Shown: piece after piece, positions 8,013-19,837 of the stretch
Numbering within the stretch: the first letter of the stretch is position 1
Layout of the letters: each line of letters begins with the position of its first letter
NCBI RefSeq assembly: GCF_001592005.1
Contig: NZ_BCVZ01000014.1
Coordinates: forward strand, 43,819 to 107,818
Direction: 5' to 3'
DNA from: Bacillus sonorensis NBRC 101234 = KCTC 13918
Lineage (GTDB): Bacteria > Bacillota > Bacilli > Bacillales > Bacillaceae
DNA length: 64,000 bases
Program-made: the position numbers and the translations under genes
Notes under the pieces: model-generated
Told to the model about the DNA's origin: nothing
Database searches by the model: none
Seen by the model: the letters and a program-made list of their open reading frames with translations, nothing else

Positions 8013-9503
8013 ATGTCTAATCATCAAAATGAAAGTATTCAAAACATTCCGCAAAAGGGGTTTTTTGGACATCCCCGCGGACTCTTCACTCTATTTTTTA
8101 CTGAATTTTGGGAGCGCTTCTCATATTATGGAATGAAAGCGATCCTTATCTACTATTTGTATACTGAAATTAATAAAGGCGGCCTCGGCTTTGATGAGGC
8201 CACGGCCAACAGCATCATGGCCGTATACGGCTCCCTCGTCTACATGTCGGGAATCATCGGCGGCTGGATTGCGGACAGGCTGCTGGGAACGGCAAATACC
8301 GTATTTTACGGCGGTGTGCTCATTATGTTCGGCCACATTCTGCTCGCTTTCCCAGGCAGCGTACCCGCTTTCTTCGCCAGCATGTTTTTGATCATTATTG
8401 GGACAGGCCTTCTGAAACCAAACGTTTCAAGCGTTGTCGGCGACCTGTACAGCTCTGAAGATACACGCCGCGATTCCGGCTTCAGTATTTTCTACATGGG
8501 AATTAACTTGGGTGGATTTCTGGCGCCTCTTATTGTCGGCACAGTCGGCCAAACTTATAATTACCATCTCGGGTTCAGCCTTGCCGCCATCGGTATGTTC
8601 CTCGGACTTGTCACCTATTTGCTGACGAGAAAGAAAAATCTCGGACCTGCGGGAAAGACCGTTCCAAACCCGCTGGCACCATCTGAGCGGAAAAAAGTGT
8701 TCGGCCGCATCGGCCTCGGTGTTCTTGTTATTGCAATCATCGGCGCTTATTTGATCTCAAAAGGCATTTTGACAATCAGCGTGTTTACGATGCTTGTCAG
8801 CATTCTCGGCATTTTGATTCCTTTGCTTTATTTCATCGTGATGTTTTACAGCTCGAAAACGACAAGCGATGAAAAATCACGGCTTATCGCCTATATCCCG
8901 CTGTTTGTCGCATCGATGATGTTCTGGGCGATCCAGGAGCAGGGTTCCAATATTTTAGCGACATATGCGGACAAACGGACTCATTTAGAATTTATGGGAC
9001 TGCAATTGCAATCATCATGGTTTCAATCTTTGAATCCACTGTTTATCGTCGTGCTCGCACCGGTCTTTGCGTGGCTGTGGATGCGTCTCGGAAAACGCCA
9101 GCCGTCAACACCGACGAAATTTTCACTCGGTTTGATATTGGCCGGCTTGTCATTCATCGTGATGATTTTCCCTGCCTATATCAACGGCACTGAGTCACTG
9201 GCAAATCCAATGTGGCTCGTACTCAGCTTCCTGATTGTCGTGCTTGGGGAATTGTGCCTCTCTCCAGTCGGTTTATCTGCAACGTCAAAGCTTGCTCCGG
9301 CCGCTTTCTCCGCGCAGACCATGAGCCTGTGGTTTCTATCAAACGCTTCTGCGCAGGCCATTAACGCGCAGATCGTCAAGTACTACAGCGCAGATACCGA
9401 AATCGCCTACTTCGGCGTCATCGGAGGTATATCAATCTTATTAGGATTGATTCTGTTTATGCTTTCTCCTAAAATTCAAAAATTTATGAAAGGCGTTAAT
9501 TAA
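8013..9503 (+). CDS. yclF: Proton-dependent di/tripeptide symporter (POT/PTR2 family)
   Basis: A 496-residue membrane protein with about 14 hydrophobic helices. The family motif FFTEFWERFSYYGMKAILIY lies near residues 30-50, where the ExxER proton-coupling element is visible, and a second POT signature (FSIFYMGINLGG) lies near residues 155-170. POT carriers import short peptides with protons. The ATG at 8013 was chosen because AGAAGGAG lies 9 bases upstream and the length then fits the family; an in-frame ATG 102 bases earlier would lie upstream of the -35 box. It is expressed alone, with a terminator 10 bases after the stop. Confidence 0.9.
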   Translation: MSNHQNESIQNIPQKGFFGHPRGLFTLFFTEFWERFSYYGMKAILIYYLYTEINKGGLGFDEATANSIMAVYGSLVYMSGIIGGWIADRLLGTANTVFYGGVLIMFGHILLAFPGSVPAFFASMFLIIIGTGLLKPNVSSVVGDLYSSEDTRRDSGFSIFYMGINLGGFLAPLIVGTVGQTYNYHLGFSLAAIGMFLGLVTYLLTRKKNLGPAGKTVPNPLAPSERKKVFGRIGLGVLVIAIIGAYLISKGILTISVFTMLVSILGILIPLLYFIVMFYSSKTTSDEKSRLIAYIPLFVASMMFWAIQEQGSNILATYADKRTHLEFMGLQLQSSWFQSLNPLFIVVLAPVFAWLWMRLGKRQPSTPTKFSLGLILAGLSFIVMIFPAYINGTESLANPMWLVLSFLIVVLGELCLSPVGLSATSKLAPAAFSAQTMSLWFLSNASAQAINAQIVKYYSADTEIAYFGVIGGISILLGLILFMLSPKIQKFMKGVN

Positions 9504-9513
9504 CAAAAAAACG

Positions 9514-9549
9514 GCAGGCTGTCTCTAAGGCAGTCTGCTTTTCTTTTTT
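9514..9549 (+). terminator. Terminator after yclF
   Basis: GCAGGCTG (9514-9521) pairs with CAGTCTGC (9531-9538; one G-T pair), followed by a T-rich run. The rest of the 9504-9872 gap holds the phytase control region and no convincing gene. Confidence 0.85.
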
Positions 9550-9800
9550 CATGTTCCCCCTTGACATATGCCTGTATAAGACACCCTCAGCATAAGAACT
9601 CCGAAGCGGCCTATCAAAAAATCGATCGCAGGGTTTCCTATTCCGAAGCTTTCCCCGATGAATCAGGATCTGCCTGTAAAAAGGCCGGGAATTCTGATAC
9701 ACAGCAGCCGCGGCAAGCGATTCAAATAGCACAGACGATCATGTGACATTAGTTCAATATGCATGATCATATTGGTTTATTTTAGAATTTTGATCAAAAA

Positions 9801-9839
9801 TTCACACTTTCTTAAACTTGATCTTACATAAATTTGCTA
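9801..9839 (+). promoter_or_regulatory. Pho-box-like direct repeats upstream of the phytase gene
   Basis: Four hexamers resembling the PhoP element TTAACA (TTCACA, TTAAAC, CTTACA, TTGCTA) occur at an exact 11-bp period (9801, 9812, 9823, 9834), all on one face of the helix. PhoP binds such repeats in phosphate-starvation promoters. They end 33 bases before the phytase start, consistent with activation of phytase when phosphate is low. Confidence 0.6.
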
Positions 9840-9869
9840 ACATGAATGTCATCATAAAGGAGGGGATAG

Positions 9870-11024
<1,155 letters not shown>

Positions 11025-11035
11025 CGGTGAATTTG

Positions 11036-11066
11036 AAACATCCGGAGAAGCGTTCTCCGGATGTTT
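11036..11066. terminator. Bidirectional terminator between phytase and beta-galactosidase
   Basis: A perfect 14-bp stem (11036-11049 with 11053-11066) around a GCG loop, with A-rich and T-rich flanks. It serves two convergent genes. Confidence 0.93.
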
Positions 11067-11074
11067 TTGATCTT

Positions 11075-13150
11075 TCATTCCGCCTGACGGCTCCGGCGGA
11101 AAATGACGGTTCCATACGGAGGCAATTTGACAGTGCCTTTCTTGCGGGTCCCTTTCAGCATATCTGTATATGTTTCATCAGGAAGGGCGACGCTCCGGTT
11201 TTCTTCTGTAAAGTTCAGAAGAAAAACATAGTCATGCTTGCCGTCTGTGCGAAGCTGGGCTGTAACACCGTCCGGAAGATCTGTGTCGAGCACCTTTGCG
11301 ATCCCGGTTTCTTCAATCAGCTTGGATATGAAAGCTTTCTGAAAAGACGCTTCATTTCTCGATGCGATATAATAGGCTTTTCCTGCCCCGAACAGATTGA
11401 CTGTCAAGGCCGGCCGCCCCGCGTAAAAATCTTTGTCGTAAAAGGCGAGCGCTTCGGCTCCCTCCAAATGTACCAAGTCGCAAAGCTCAGACGCTTCATA
11501 GCTTCCGCTCAATCCAAGCCGGTTATCGCTGTCCATCACAACTGTGTTCTTCTGTCCATCGTAAAGGGCATCGATTTCTTCAGACCAGATGCCGAGCGTT
11601 TTTCTCAGCCCGCCCGGGAAGCCGCCGAGAAAGGCGAGATCATGTTCATCAACAATCCCTGACCAATATGTCGCAACAAATGTACCGCCGTCTTGAACAA
11701 ACCGCTCGATCCGTTTGGCCGTATCCTTTTTCAGCATGTAGAGCATCGGCGCAATCACAAGCTTATATTGTGAGAAATCACCATCCATATGAATGACATC
11801 GACCGGGACCCCTTCCTCCCAAAACGGCTGATAAAACGATTTAACGGTGCGTTCATAATGAAGGCTGATATTGCGCGGCCCCTGGGCATCTTCCAGCGCC
11901 CAGTGGTTTTCCCAGTCAAATATGACCGCTACTTCCGGTTCCACTGTCGTACCGGCGATTTCATCAAGCTTGGCGAGCTTTTCACCGAGCTTTTTGACAT
12001 CTTGAAAGACGCGCGTATGCTCTGATCCTTCATGGTCGACGACAGCACCATGCAATTTCTCGCTTGATCCGCGGCTTTTCCTCCATTGGAAATACTGCAC
12101 GGTATCAGATCCGTGGGCGATCGCCTGCAGTGAAGATAATTCATGCATCCCCGGACGCTTCAGCTTGCTGACATCCTGCCAGTTTGTCATGCTTGGCGTA
12201 CTTTCCATCAGCATGAACGGCCGGCCGCCTTTTAAGGAGCGGTTGATGTCATGGACAAACGCAATGTCGGCGCCCAGCTCGCTTTCTTTCTGGCGATTGT
12301 TGTGCCACGCCGGGTATGAGTCCCAAGATATGACATCAAGCAGGTCTGCGAATTTCCAATAGTTCAGACCGGCGTATGTCCCCATGAAATTCGTTGTGAC
12401 GGGAAGTTCCGGATGAAAAGAGCGGACATGGGCGATTTCATGGCGGCAAAAATCAACCGTCTGATCGGTGACAAAGCGCTTCCAGTCCAAATTCAGCCCG
12501 TGCACGGCGTCTTCGCCGTGGGGAGCAGGCGATTCAATCTCATCCCAATCGGTATAGGTATGGCTCCAAAATGCCGTCCACCATGCATGGTTAAGCTGAT
12601 CAAGCGTTTTGTATTTCGCCAGCAGCCATTCTCTGAATTTGGCCTGGCATAAATCACAATGGCATTCTCCGCTGTATTCGTTGGAAATATGCCAGCCGAT
12701 GACAGCCGGATGATGGGCATACCGCTCTGCAAGCTTTCCATTCATAATCGCCGTTTTTTGGCGATAGACAGGTGAAGTATAACAATGGTTGTGCCGCTTT
12801 CCATGAAGATTGCGAACCCTGTTTCGCTCCGTTCTCAGTACTTCCGGATACTTCTTTGACATCCATGCCGGCCTTGCGCCGCTCGGCGTAGCCAAAAACG
12901 CATATATGCCATTTTCTTCAAAAGAATCCAGCACTTGATCAAGCCAGTCAAATGTAAACCTTCCTTCTTCAGGCTCGAGGGAAACCCAGGAAAAAATACC
13001 GACAGACATCACATTGCAGCGGGACAGCTTCATTAAGCGGATATCCTCTTTTAACACATCGGGATATTTGAGCCATTGATCCGGGTTGTAGTCGGCTCCA
13101 TGCAGTAATCGGGGAACTTTCCGGCTAATCGGGGGAAATGGTGTCACCAT
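11075..13150 (-). CDS. Beta-galactosidase, glycoside hydrolase family 42
   Basis: A 691-residue cytoplasmic enzyme (no signal peptide) that hydrolyses beta-galactosides. The N-terminal TIM barrel begins LLHGADYNPDQWL. The acid/base Glu is in WHISNEYSGECHC near residue 155 and the nucleophile Glu is in FMLMESTPS near residue 315. The Cys residues after the acid/base (ECHCDLC) are the zinc-site cluster common in GH42. A trimerisation domain and a small C-terminal beta domain follow. The size fits LacA/GanA/YesZ enzymes. It is not in an obvious sugar operon, so the natural substrate (lactose, galactan or pectin side chains) is open. Confidence 0.92.
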   Translation of the reverse strand: MVTPFPPISRKVPRLLHGADYNPDQWLKYPDVLKEDIRLMKLSRCNVMSVGIFSWVSLEPEEGRFTFDWLDQVLDSFEENGIYAFLATPSGARPAWMSKKYPEVLRTERNRVRNLHGKRHNHCYTSPVYRQKTAIMNGKLAERYAHHPAVIGWHISNEYSGECHCDLCQAKFREWLLAKYKTLDQLNHAWWTAFWSHTYTDWDEIESPAPHGEDAVHGLNLDWKRFVTDQTVDFCRHEIAHVRSFHPELPVTTNFMGTYAGLNYWKFADLLDVISWDSYPAWHNNRQKESELGADIAFVHDINRSLKGGRPFMLMESTPSMTNWQDVSKLKRPGMHELSSLQAIAHGSDTVQYFQWRKSRGSSEKLHGAVVDHEGSEHTRVFQDVKKLGEKLAKLDEIAGTTVEPEVAVIFDWENHWALEDAQGPRNISLHYERTVKSFYQPFWEEGVPVDVIHMDGDFSQYKLVIAPMLYMLKKDTAKRIERFVQDGGTFVATYWSGIVDEHDLAFLGGFPGGLRKTLGIWSEEIDALYDGQKNTVVMDSDNRLGLSGSYEASELCDLVHLEGAEALAFYDKDFYAGRPALTVNLFGAGKAYYIASRNEASFQKAFISKLIEETGIAKVLDTDLPDGVTAQLRTDGKHDYVFLLNFTEENRSVALPDETYTDMLKGTRKKGTVKLPPYGTVIFRRSRQAE

Positions 13151-13396
13151 CCGCGATTCATCCTTTCTTCATCATATTCTTGGAACGCGATGACAGCGGT
13201 GTTTATTAAGTGGAACGCTTTCAAAAAACAGGTTCGTATGTTGCGGGATTGTCCGTTTGTTAGGTTATATACGATTCCGTCTGTCCGCTTTCCTGCCCTG
13301 CAGCGCCGGATTTTATGGAATATTTGTAAAATATATTCTATAATTGTTATTGTCTACAAAAACGGAATGACCCTCTACCTGCTGCCATATATATAC

Positions 13397-13432
13397 TTGA
13401 CTTAATCAACTATTTTATTATAATTGATTCAA
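13397..13432 (+). promoter_or_regulatory. Promoter and overlapping palindromes of the MarR-GNAT gene
   Basis: TTGACT (13397-13402) and TATAAT (13419-13424) with a 16-bp spacer form a good sigma-A promoter. The -35 box lies inside the palindrome TTGACTTAATCAA (13397-13409), and the -10 box is followed by a second one, TTGATTCAA (13424-13432). Two TTGA...TCAA dyads on a promoter are what a MarR autorepressor would use. The remaining part of 13151-13396 shows no gene. Confidence 0.6.
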
Positions 13433-13462
13433 GCAACTATTTAAGGGAGAGAGGTTCTCAAT

Positions 13463-14380
13463 ATGGCGGAAGTCGACCATTCGATCACATTAGAATTCAG
13501 AAAGTTCAATCGATTCTACACAAATGTTCTAGGTTTTCTAAATGAACATATTTACGACAGTCCGTTTTCTTTAACGGAAACACGGATCGTATTTGAGATC
13601 AAAAACACCCCCCATTGCACGGCCAAGCTTCTTCAAGACAGGCTCAACCTTGACCGCGGCTATGTGAGCAGAATCATCAAGCGGTTTGAAAGAGAAAACA
13701 TCCTCTACAAGGAAAAAAGCGAGGAAGACAGCCGCAACCATTACCTGTATTTAACGGATTTCGGCCAAACGATTTATAAAAAACTGGAGACGAAAGCAAA
13801 TCAGCAAATCGAATATATGCTCAAGCATGTGGACGCCAAAAGCCAGGAACAGCTTGCCCGGGCGATGCAGACGGTCGAAAGCATATTGTCAGAGCAGCTG
13901 TCGCCGCAAGAAAACACGATTTCAATTAGGGATTACTATCTATCAGACGATATAAAGCTGATGATTGAAAAACAGCGGACATTTTATGCCGAGGCGCACG
14001 GGTGGGACCAGACATTTTCAGACTATCTGCAAGAAACGTTTGACGCCGACATCGAAAAAATTTGGATCGCCGAAAGTGCGGGAAGGTTCGCGGGATGCGT
14101 CGGACTTGTCAAGCACGATGATCGGACAGTGCAGCTCAGATGGTTCCTTGTCGATTCCGCTTTTCGCAATCAGGGAGTCGGCAGCCGCCTGCTCGGGGAG
14201 CTCATCGATTATTGCCGGGAAATGCGATTTGAACGGATCTTTCTTTGGACAGTCAGCACAATGGCTGAAGCCCGCCCTCTATATGAAAAATTCGGATTCA
14301 GACTGACTGAAGTCAAAGATGAGGCGCCGTTATGGGGGCAGCGGCTCCAAGAGGAACGATGGGACAGAGAATTAGACTGA
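13463..14380 (+). CDS. MarR-type DNA-binding domain fused to a GNAT acetyltransferase
   Basis: A 305-residue two-domain protein. Residues 1 to about 145 are a MarR winged helix ([12 protein letters not shown]...[23 protein letters not shown]). Residues about 152-305 are a GNAT fold with the acetyl-CoA loop seen as [10 protein letters not shown] and an end typical of the fold ([14 protein letters not shown]). Such fusions are widespread regulators whose acetyltransferase part may sense or modify a ligand. It is followed 16 bases later by an MFS transporter, its probable target, and sits behind a promoter covered by palindromes. Confidence 0.85.
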   Translation: MAEVDHSITLEFRKFNRFYTNVLGFLNEHIYDSPFSLTETRIVFEIKNTPHCTAKLLQDRLNLDRGYVSRIIKRFERENILYKEKSEEDSRNHYLYLTDFGQTIYKKLETKANQQIEYMLKHVDAKSQEQLARAMQTVESILSEQLSPQENTISIRDYYLSDDIKLMIEKQRTFYAEAHGWDQTFSDYLQETFDADIEKIWIAESAGRFAGCVGLVKHDDRTVQLRWFLVDSAFRNQGVGSRLLGELIDYCREMRFERIFLWTVSTMAEARPLYEKFGFRLTEVKDEAPLWGQRLQEERWDRELD

Positions 14381-14396
14381 TGATACGGGAGGATTT

Positions 14397-15662
14397 ATGA
14401 AACGAAAATTACACTATGCTTGGATTATCGTTTTTGTGACGTTTTTGACGCTTTTGGCCGTTCAGGGAGTCCGCCTTTCATTCGGGGCCTTTATCCAGCC
14501 GTGGGAGGAAGAATTTTCGCTGGACAGAGGGACAATTTCACTCATTTCCACGCTAAGCTTTATTATCTACGGGGTTTCTCAGCCTGTAATCGGAAGGCTG
14601 GTCGACCGGTTTGGCCCGAGGGTCATTTTGTCGTTCAGCACGCTGCTGGTGGGCTTGAGCATCTTTTTTACATATCTTGTCACATCTCCATGGCAGCTGT
14701 TTATCCTTTACGGCATCATCGCTTCCCTTGGGGTCGGCGGAGCCTCGAATGTCGCTTCAACCGTAATTGTGACAAATTGGTTTAATGAAAAACGGGGCCT
14801 TGCCTTCGGCATTATGGAAGCGGGGTTTGGCGCGGGGCAGATGCTTCTCGTGCCGGGGTCCTTGATGCTGATTCACTGGTTCAACTGGAAGATCACTGTG
14901 ATCGTGCTGGGGATTTTCTTAATCCTGATCGTATTTCCGATCGTCTTATTGTTTTTGAGAAATAGTCCTTCCGAAAAAAACTTGCAGCCGATTGGAGGGG
15001 CGAATAAGGAAAGTACGAAAAGCGAACCAGCTGATAACAACCAAATTCCGTACCGGGCCGTTTTTTTCAGCAAAAAATTTTGGTTTCTCATTTTGCCGTT
15101 TTTTATATGCGGATTTACGACAACCGGATTAATGGATACCCATCTGATTCCATTTTCACATGACCACGGTTTTTCAACCGGAGTCACCAGCGCGGCTGTC
15201 AGCCTTCTGGCGGGCTTTAACATCATCGGCATTTTAATATCAGGGGTCGTCGCTGACCGCTGGAGCAGCCGAAAAATCTTATGTTTTCTATATGCCGTGC
15301 GGGCGCTGTCCCTTGTCATTCTGCTGTCAAGCCATCAGCCCGTTCTCCTGCTCGGGTTCGCGATTTTGTTTGGCCTGGTTGACTTTGCGACCGTCGCACC
15401 GACGCAAATGCTCGCGACCCAGTATTTCAAGCAGTATTCCGTCGGGTTTATTCTCGGCTGGCTGTTTCTCAGCCACCAGATCGGTTCAGCGCTCGGGGCT
15501 TATTTGCCGGGCGTGTGGTACAGCCAAACCGGCAGCTATTCTCTGTCTTTCTATTTGTCGATCATCATTTTGGCAGGAGCAAGCATTTTGAACATCCTGC
15601 TGCCTGAGCCTAAAAAGATCAGCAGCACGCTTGAACATGATCACTCCGTCCAGCAGAGCTAA
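14397..15662 (+). CDS. MFS transporter (oxalate-formate/monocarboxylate-like)
   Basis: A 421-residue protein with 12 predicted helices. The loop 2-3 signature appears as [13 protein letters not shown] near residue 70, and a matching [13 protein letters not shown] lies in the second half. The amphipathic central loop lies around residues 195-220 ([16 protein letters not shown]). The fold and sequence resemble the OFA/YbfB-type major facilitators. It is translated right behind the MarR-GNAT gene, so it probably carries, or exports, the compound sensed by that regulator. Direction and substrate are not known. Confidence 0.82.
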   Translation: MKRKLHYAWIIVFVTFLTLLAVQGVRLSFGAFIQPWEEEFSLDRGTISLISTLSFIIYGVSQPVIGRLVDRFGPRVILSFSTLLVGLSIFFTYLVTSPWQLFILYGIIASLGVGGASNVASTVIVTNWFNEKRGLAFGIMEAGFGAGQMLLVPGSLMLIHWFNWKITVIVLGIFLILIVFPIVLLFLRNSPSEKNLQPIGGANKESTKSEPADNNQIPYRAVFFSKKFWFLILPFFICGFTTTGLMDTHLIPFSHDHGFSTGVTSAAVSLLAGFNIIGILISGVVADRWSSRKILCFLYAVRALSLVILLSSHQPVLLLGFAILFGLVDFATVAPTQMLATQYFKQYSVGFILGWLFLSHQIGSALGAYLPGVWYSQTGSYSLSFYLSIIILAGASILNILLPEPKKISSTLEHDHSVQQS

Positions 15663-15668
15663 TGATAG

Positions 15669-15704
15669 AAACCTGTTTTTGCCTGTTCAAAAACAGGTTT
15701 TTTT
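15669..15704 (+). terminator. Terminator of the MarR-GNAT/MFS operon
   Basis: A 13-bp perfect stem (15669-15681 with 15688-15700), a 6-base loop and a run of T. Confidence 0.92.
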
Positions 15705-15832
15705 ATGTTATTTGCCGCCACCTCTTGAATGCTTTTTAAATTGGTGAACGGTTTCCTCAAGCTGATCAGCTATATTTTATAGACTTAAAGAAATAGCCTC
15801 CTAAAAAATAAGCATTTATGTTTTTTACAGAC

Positions 15833-15867
15833 AAAAACATCTCCTTTCTCAATCCGAAAGGAGATGT
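15833..15867 (-). terminator. Terminator of the sugar ABC transporter operon
   Basis: ACATCTCCTTTC (15837-15848) pairs with GAAAGGAGATGT (15856-15867); on the minus strand a T run follows. It closes the operon that ends with the permease gene at 15873. Confidence 0.9.
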
Positions 15868-15872
15868 TTTCA

Positions 15873-17084
15873 TTACGATACTTTATTTTTATTGTATATA
15901 TCAAAAGCGACGGCGATGAGAAGAACAAGTCCTTTAATAGCCTGCTGCCAGTCAATTCCGAGACCGAGCAGGGACATGCCGTTGTTCATGACGCCCATGA
16001 CAAGACCGCCGATAATCGCTCCGCCGATCGTGCCGATTCCGCCGTAGGCCGAGGCGCCGCCGATGAAGCAGGCCGCGATGGCGTCAAGCTCAAACAGGTT
16101 CCCCGCCTTCGGCGTCGCCGCATTTAGACGCGCGGCAAAGATAAGCCCCGAAAGCGCGGCCAAAACCCCCATGTTGACAAAGACCATAAACGTCAGCCGT
16201 TTTGTTTTGACCCCGGACAGCTCGGCCGCTTTTTCATTCCCGCCAATCGCATAGATTCTCCGCCCGGCTACGGTTTTTTTCATGACAAATGTATAGCCGG
16301 CTATCAAGACAAACAGCGTGATCAAAATAAGCGGGATCCCTTCATAGGTTGCGAGAATGTAAGTGAACAGATTGATGATGGCGATGATAAAAAATACTTT
16401 GGCAGCAAACAGCCCTTTTCCCTGTATGTCAAACTGAAATTTTTTCTGCATGTTTCTTTGCTGCAGCTGATACACGATATATATAACCGAAGCCACGATC
16501 CCGACCGCAATCGTCGTCAGATGAAAAGCGCCCCCGTTCAGCCAGTCCGGGATAAACCCGGAGGCCATCCGCTGAAAGGAAATGGGGAACGGCGCGATCG
16601 ACTTGCCTTCAAGAACGATCATCGTCAGCCCTCTGAACAGAAGCATCCCCGCCAGCGTTACAATAAATGCCGGAATCTTCACATAAGCGATCCAAAAACC
16701 CTGCCAGGCGCCGATCACCGCGCCCAATAAAAGCGACAGTACGACAGCGGCAAAGATCGGCATGTCATTCTCGATGATCATCATCGCCGATACAGCGCCG
16801 ACGAAAGCGGCCACCGAACCGACCGATAAATCAATATGCCCTGTGATAATGACAAGCATCATCCCGATCGCCAAAATAAGAATATAGCTGTTTTGCAGTA
16901 CGAGATTGGTAATGTTCAGCGGCCTGAGCAAAATCCCGTCCGTCAGTATTTGAAAGAGCAGCATGATAAACACGAGCGCAATCACCATGCTGTATTTCCG
17001 GATGTTCTGTTTATACATGTCGCGAAACAGCTGTAAATATCCGGGCTGCCCCCGGTCTTTATCGGTTTGCACCGGTGTCTGCAT
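15873..17084 (-). CDS. xylH: Sugar ABC transporter permease (XylH/GguB type)
   Basis: A 403-residue membrane subunit of a carbohydrate-uptake transporter of the CUT2 class, with about ten helices. The segment [15 protein letters not shown] near residue 80 is the conserved CUT2 permease signature, and [21 protein letters not shown] near the end is the ATPase-coupling region. It overlaps the ATPase gene by 26 bases (ribosome site GAGGGGGAGAGG), so the two are coupled. Best matches are xylose XylH and the multi-sugar GguB subunit; the sugar is inferred from context, not proven. Confidence 0.85.
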   Translation of the reverse strand: MQTPVQTDKDRGQPGYLQLFRDMYKQNIRKYSMVIALVFIMLLFQILTDGILLRPLNITNLVLQNSYILILAIGMMLVIITGHIDLSVGSVAAFVGAVSAMMIIENDMPIFAAVVLSLLLGAVIGAWQGFWIAYVKIPAFIVTLAGMLLFRGLTMIVLEGKSIAPFPISFQRMASGFIPDWLNGGAFHLTTIAVGIVASVIYIVYQLQQRNMQKKFQFDIQGKGLFAAKVFFIIAIINLFTYILATYEGIPLILITLFVLIAGYTFVMKKTVAGRRIYAIGGNEKAAELSGVKTKRLTFMVFVNMGVLAALSGLIFAARLNAATPKAGNLFELDAIAACFIGGASAYGGIGTIGGAIIGGLVMGVMNNGMSLLGLGIDWQQAIKGLVLLIAVAFDIYNKNKVS

Positions 17085-18627
17085 ACGCCTCTCCCCCTCT
17101 CTCCATCCGTATTGTCATGTATTTCATCAATAGCTCCTGATCGGCTTCTTCTTTGGCGAATTCGGCGGTGATCGCCCCTTCGCACATCGTATAGATCCTG
17201 TCGCACATGCCAAGCAGCTCAGGGAGTTCTGAAGAAATGATAATCACCGCTTTTCCTTCCTCAGCCAGCTGATTGATGATCGTATAGATTTCATATTTGG
17301 CCCCGACATCAATTCCCCGGGTCGGCTCATCGAGAATTAACACATCAGGCTCTGAAAAAATCCACTTGCTCAGCATGACCTTCTGCTGATTTCCCCCGCT
17401 CAAGTTTCCGGTTTGCTGATAGACGTCCGGCGTCTTGATGTTTAATTTCCTGCGGAACGCTTCCGCTTCATGTTTTTCTTTCCGCTCATCCATCACAAGG
17501 CGGTGTGATACCTTTTCCAATTTTGCCAGGGTGATGTTTTCTTTAATGCTGTCCATTAAAATCAATCCGTTGCCTTTGCGGTCTTCAGTGACATAAACGA
17601 TGCCGTTTTTGATCGCTTCCCCGGCATTCCTGAGCGTCAATTCCCGGCCGTCTTTGTTAAGCGTGCCGGAAATGTTTTTTCCGTAGGATCTGCCGAAAAT
17701 GCTCATCGCAAGCTCTGTTCTTCCCGATCCCATCAATCCGGCGATTCCGGCGATCTCGCCTTTTCTGACGGACAGATTAGCGGTTTTCACCACTTTCCGA
17801 TCCTGTCGAAGAGGATGGTGCACAGTCCAGTCTTTTACTTCAAAGATGACCTTTCCGATCTCGGCGTTTCTGTCAGGGTAGCGGTTTTGCAATTCCCGGC
17901 CGACCATGCCCCTGATGATCCGGTTTTCAGTCAATTGCTCGCTTTTGACATTAAGCGTTTCAATCGTCTGTCCGTCACGGAGCACAGTAATCGAATCCGC
18001 CACTTTCGTAATTTCATTTAATTTATGCGATATCATAATCGAGGAAATCCCTTGTTTTTTCAGCTCCAATAAAAGCTGAAGCAAATTTTCGCTGTCAGAC
18101 TCGTTCAAAGCGGCCGTCGGTTCATCTAAAATCAACAGCTGAACCTTTTTTGCCAGCGCTTTCGCAATTTCGACCAATTGCTGTTTTCCGACGCCGATTT
18201 GGGAAATCAGCGTGTCCGGCGATTCCTGAAGGCCGACCTTTTTCATCAATTCGAGCGTTTCCAGCTTTGTTTTCCTCCAGTTGATCACACCGCTTTTAGC
18301 CTGTTCATTTCCCAAAAAGAGATTTTCCGCAATAGAAAGTCCGGGGATCAGTGCAAGTTCTTGATGGATGATGACAATCCCCGCTTCCTCGCTTTGCTTA
18401 ATATTTTTAAACTGGCAGACCTCTCCTTTGTATAAAATATCGCCCGTATACGTTCCACAAGGATAGACACCGCTCAACACCTTCATGAGCGTCGATTTGC
18501 CCGCGCCGTTTTCCCCGCACAGCGCATGGATTTCGCCCGCTTTGACGCGCAGATGCACGTTATGAAGCGCTTTGACGCCGGGAAATTCTTTTGTGATTCC
18601 TCTCATCTCTAAAATGACATCTGACAT
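17059..18627 (-). CDS. xylG: Sugar ABC transporter ATPase with two nucleotide-binding domains (XylG/GguA)
   Basis: A 522-residue double ATPase. The first half has Walker [10 protein letters not shown] near residue 40 and a [11 protein letters not shown]alker B; the second half has a degenerate P-loop ([13 protein letters not shown]), [14 protein letters not shown] and [14 protein letters not shown]. Two fused halves with this asymmetry mark the CUT2 class (ribose, xylose, galactose). The start lies 4 bases after the stop of the binding-protein gene. Together with xylF and xylH it forms a complete importer. Confidence 0.88.
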   Translation of the reverse strand: MSDVILEMRGITKEFPGVKALHNVHLRVKAGEIHALCGENGAGKSTLMKVLSGVYPCGTYTGDILYKGEVCQFKNIKQSEEAGIVIIHQELALIPGLSIAENLFLGNEQAKSGVINWRKTKLETLELMKKVGLQESPDTLISQIGVGKQQLVEIAKALAKKVQLLILDEPTAALNESDSENLLQLLLELKKQGISSIMISHKLNEITKVADSITVLRDGQTIETLNVKSEQLTENRIIRGMVGRELQNRYPDRNAEIGKVIFEVKDWTVHHPLRQDRKVVKTANLSVRKGEIAGIAGLMGSGRTELAMSIFGRSYGKNISGTLNKDGRELTLRNAGEAIKNGIVYVTEDRKGNGLILMDSIKENITLAKLEKVSHRLVMDERKEKHEAEAFRRKLNIKTPDVYQQTGNLSGGNQQKVMLSKWIFSEPDVLILDEPTRGIDVGAKYEIYTIINQLAEEGKAVIIISSELPELLGMCDRIYTMCEGAITAEFAKEEADQELLMKYMTIRMERGGEAYADTGANR

Positions 18628-18631
18628 GGCA

Positions 18632-19711
18632 TCACTTCCCTAATTCCGATTCTTTGTAATAGCCGCTGTCGACCAAAACCTTTTGATAGTTTTCTTTATC
18701 AACGACGACCGGCTCAAGCAAATAAGACGGGACGACTTTTTCCCCGTTGTCATATGTCTTTGTGTCATTAACCTCGGCTTTTTTGCCCTTTAAGACAGAT
18801 GTCGTCATCTCAACGGCTTTTTTCGCCAGTTCTCTCGTATCTTTAAAGATCGTTGACGTCTGTTCGCCTTTTATGATCGAATTGACGGAAGCAAGCTCCG
18901 CATCCTGCCCGGTGATGACAGGCAGCGGCTTTTTATCCGTTCCATAGCCGGCTCCCTTTAATGAGGAAATGATTCCGATGCTGATCCCGTCATATGGTGA
19001 AAGCACCGCATCAAGCTTCGCCTTTGTATAATGGGCGCTTAGCAGATTGTCCATGCGCGATTGCGCGGTCGCGCCGTCCCATCTCAATGTCGCCCCTTGT
19101 TCAAAAGAGGTCTGGCCGCTTAAGACTTTCAGTTTTCCGGAATCGATGTAGGGCTTCAATACAGACATTGCCCCGTCAAAGAAATAATGCGCATTGTTAT
19201 CATCGGGCGACCCGGCAAACAGCTCGATGTTAAACGGCCCTTTTTTGTCTTTTAAACCAAGCTTTTCTTCAATATATTTCCCCTGGAGCTGACCGACCTT
19301 ATGATTGTCAAATGTCGCATAATAGTCGACATGCTTGCTGTTCATAAGCAGCCTGTCGTAAGAAATAACCTTGATATCCTGTTTATTCGCTTTTTCAAGG
19401 ACATCTGTCAGCGCTTCCCCGTCAATTGAAGCAATGACGAGCACATTGACACCTTTTGTTATCATGTTTTCGATTTGCGATACCTGGTTCTCGACTACAT
19501 CTTCCGCATATTGAAGATCTGTTTTATACCCGAGTTTTTCAAATTCTTTCACCATATACTTTCCGTCATACACCCAGCGTTCCGATGATTTTGTCGGCAT
19601 TGAAATTCCGACGTAGCCTTTTTCTCCCCCTCCGCTCGCCTGATTGCCCGAGCAGGCGGAAACCATTAAACAAAGCAGCAGTGCAGCGATCAACAGCCAG
19701 CTTTTCTTCAC
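18632..19711 (-). CDS. xylF: Sugar-binding lipoprotein (XylF/ChvE type)
   Basis: A 359-residue substrate-binding protein anchored to the membrane by a lipobox ([13 protein letters not shown]). I chose the GTG at 19711 rather than ATGs further upstream because AAAGGGGG lies 9 bases before it and the signal peptide then starts KKSWLLI. The mature protein has the type I periplasmic fold with motifs of ChvE/XylF proteins ([39 protein letters not shown]). It collects monosaccharides, probably pentoses, for xylGH. A cre-like site and the two-component genes lie upstream. Confidence 0.85.
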   Translation of the reverse strand: MKKSWLLIAALLLCLMVSACSGNQASGGGEKGYVGISMPTKSSERWVYDGKYMVKEFEKLGYKTDLQYAEDVVENQVSQIENMITKGVNVLVIASIDGEALTDVLEKANKQDIKVISYDRLLMNSKHVDYYATFDNHKVGQLQGKYIEEKLGLKDKKGPFNIELFAGSPDDNNAHYFFDGAMSVLKPYIDSGKLKVLSGQTSFEQGATLRWDGATAQSRMDNLLSAHYTKAKLDAVLSPYDGISIGIISSLKGAGYGTDKKPLPVITGQDAELASVNSIIKGEQTSTIFKDTRELAKKAVEMTTSVLKGKKAEVNDTKTYDNGEKVVPSYLLEPVVVDKENYQKVLVDSGYYKESELGK

Positions 19712-19823
19712 GCTTGATATCCCCCTTTTCATTTCTCCCATCGTGAATCAAGCCAACTGTACCACTTCTGATCGTTTTTCGTCTTTTGAATTAATTAACT
19801 ATTTTTATAAAAATCAGACTTTT

Positions 19824-19837
19824 TTAAAGCGCTTACA
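19824..19837 (-). promoter_or_regulatory. Candidate cre site upstream of xylF
   Basis: On the minus strand TGTAAGCGCTTTAA matches the CcpA operator at all but one position. It lies 113 bases before the xylF start and touches the last codon of the response regulator gene, fitting glucose repression of a sugar importer. Confidence 0.5.

Noticed and set aside
13211..13223. cre-like TGGAACGCTTTCA upstream of the beta-galactosidase gene
   Set aside because: It is one base shorter than the CcpA consensus, so the half-sites are out of register.
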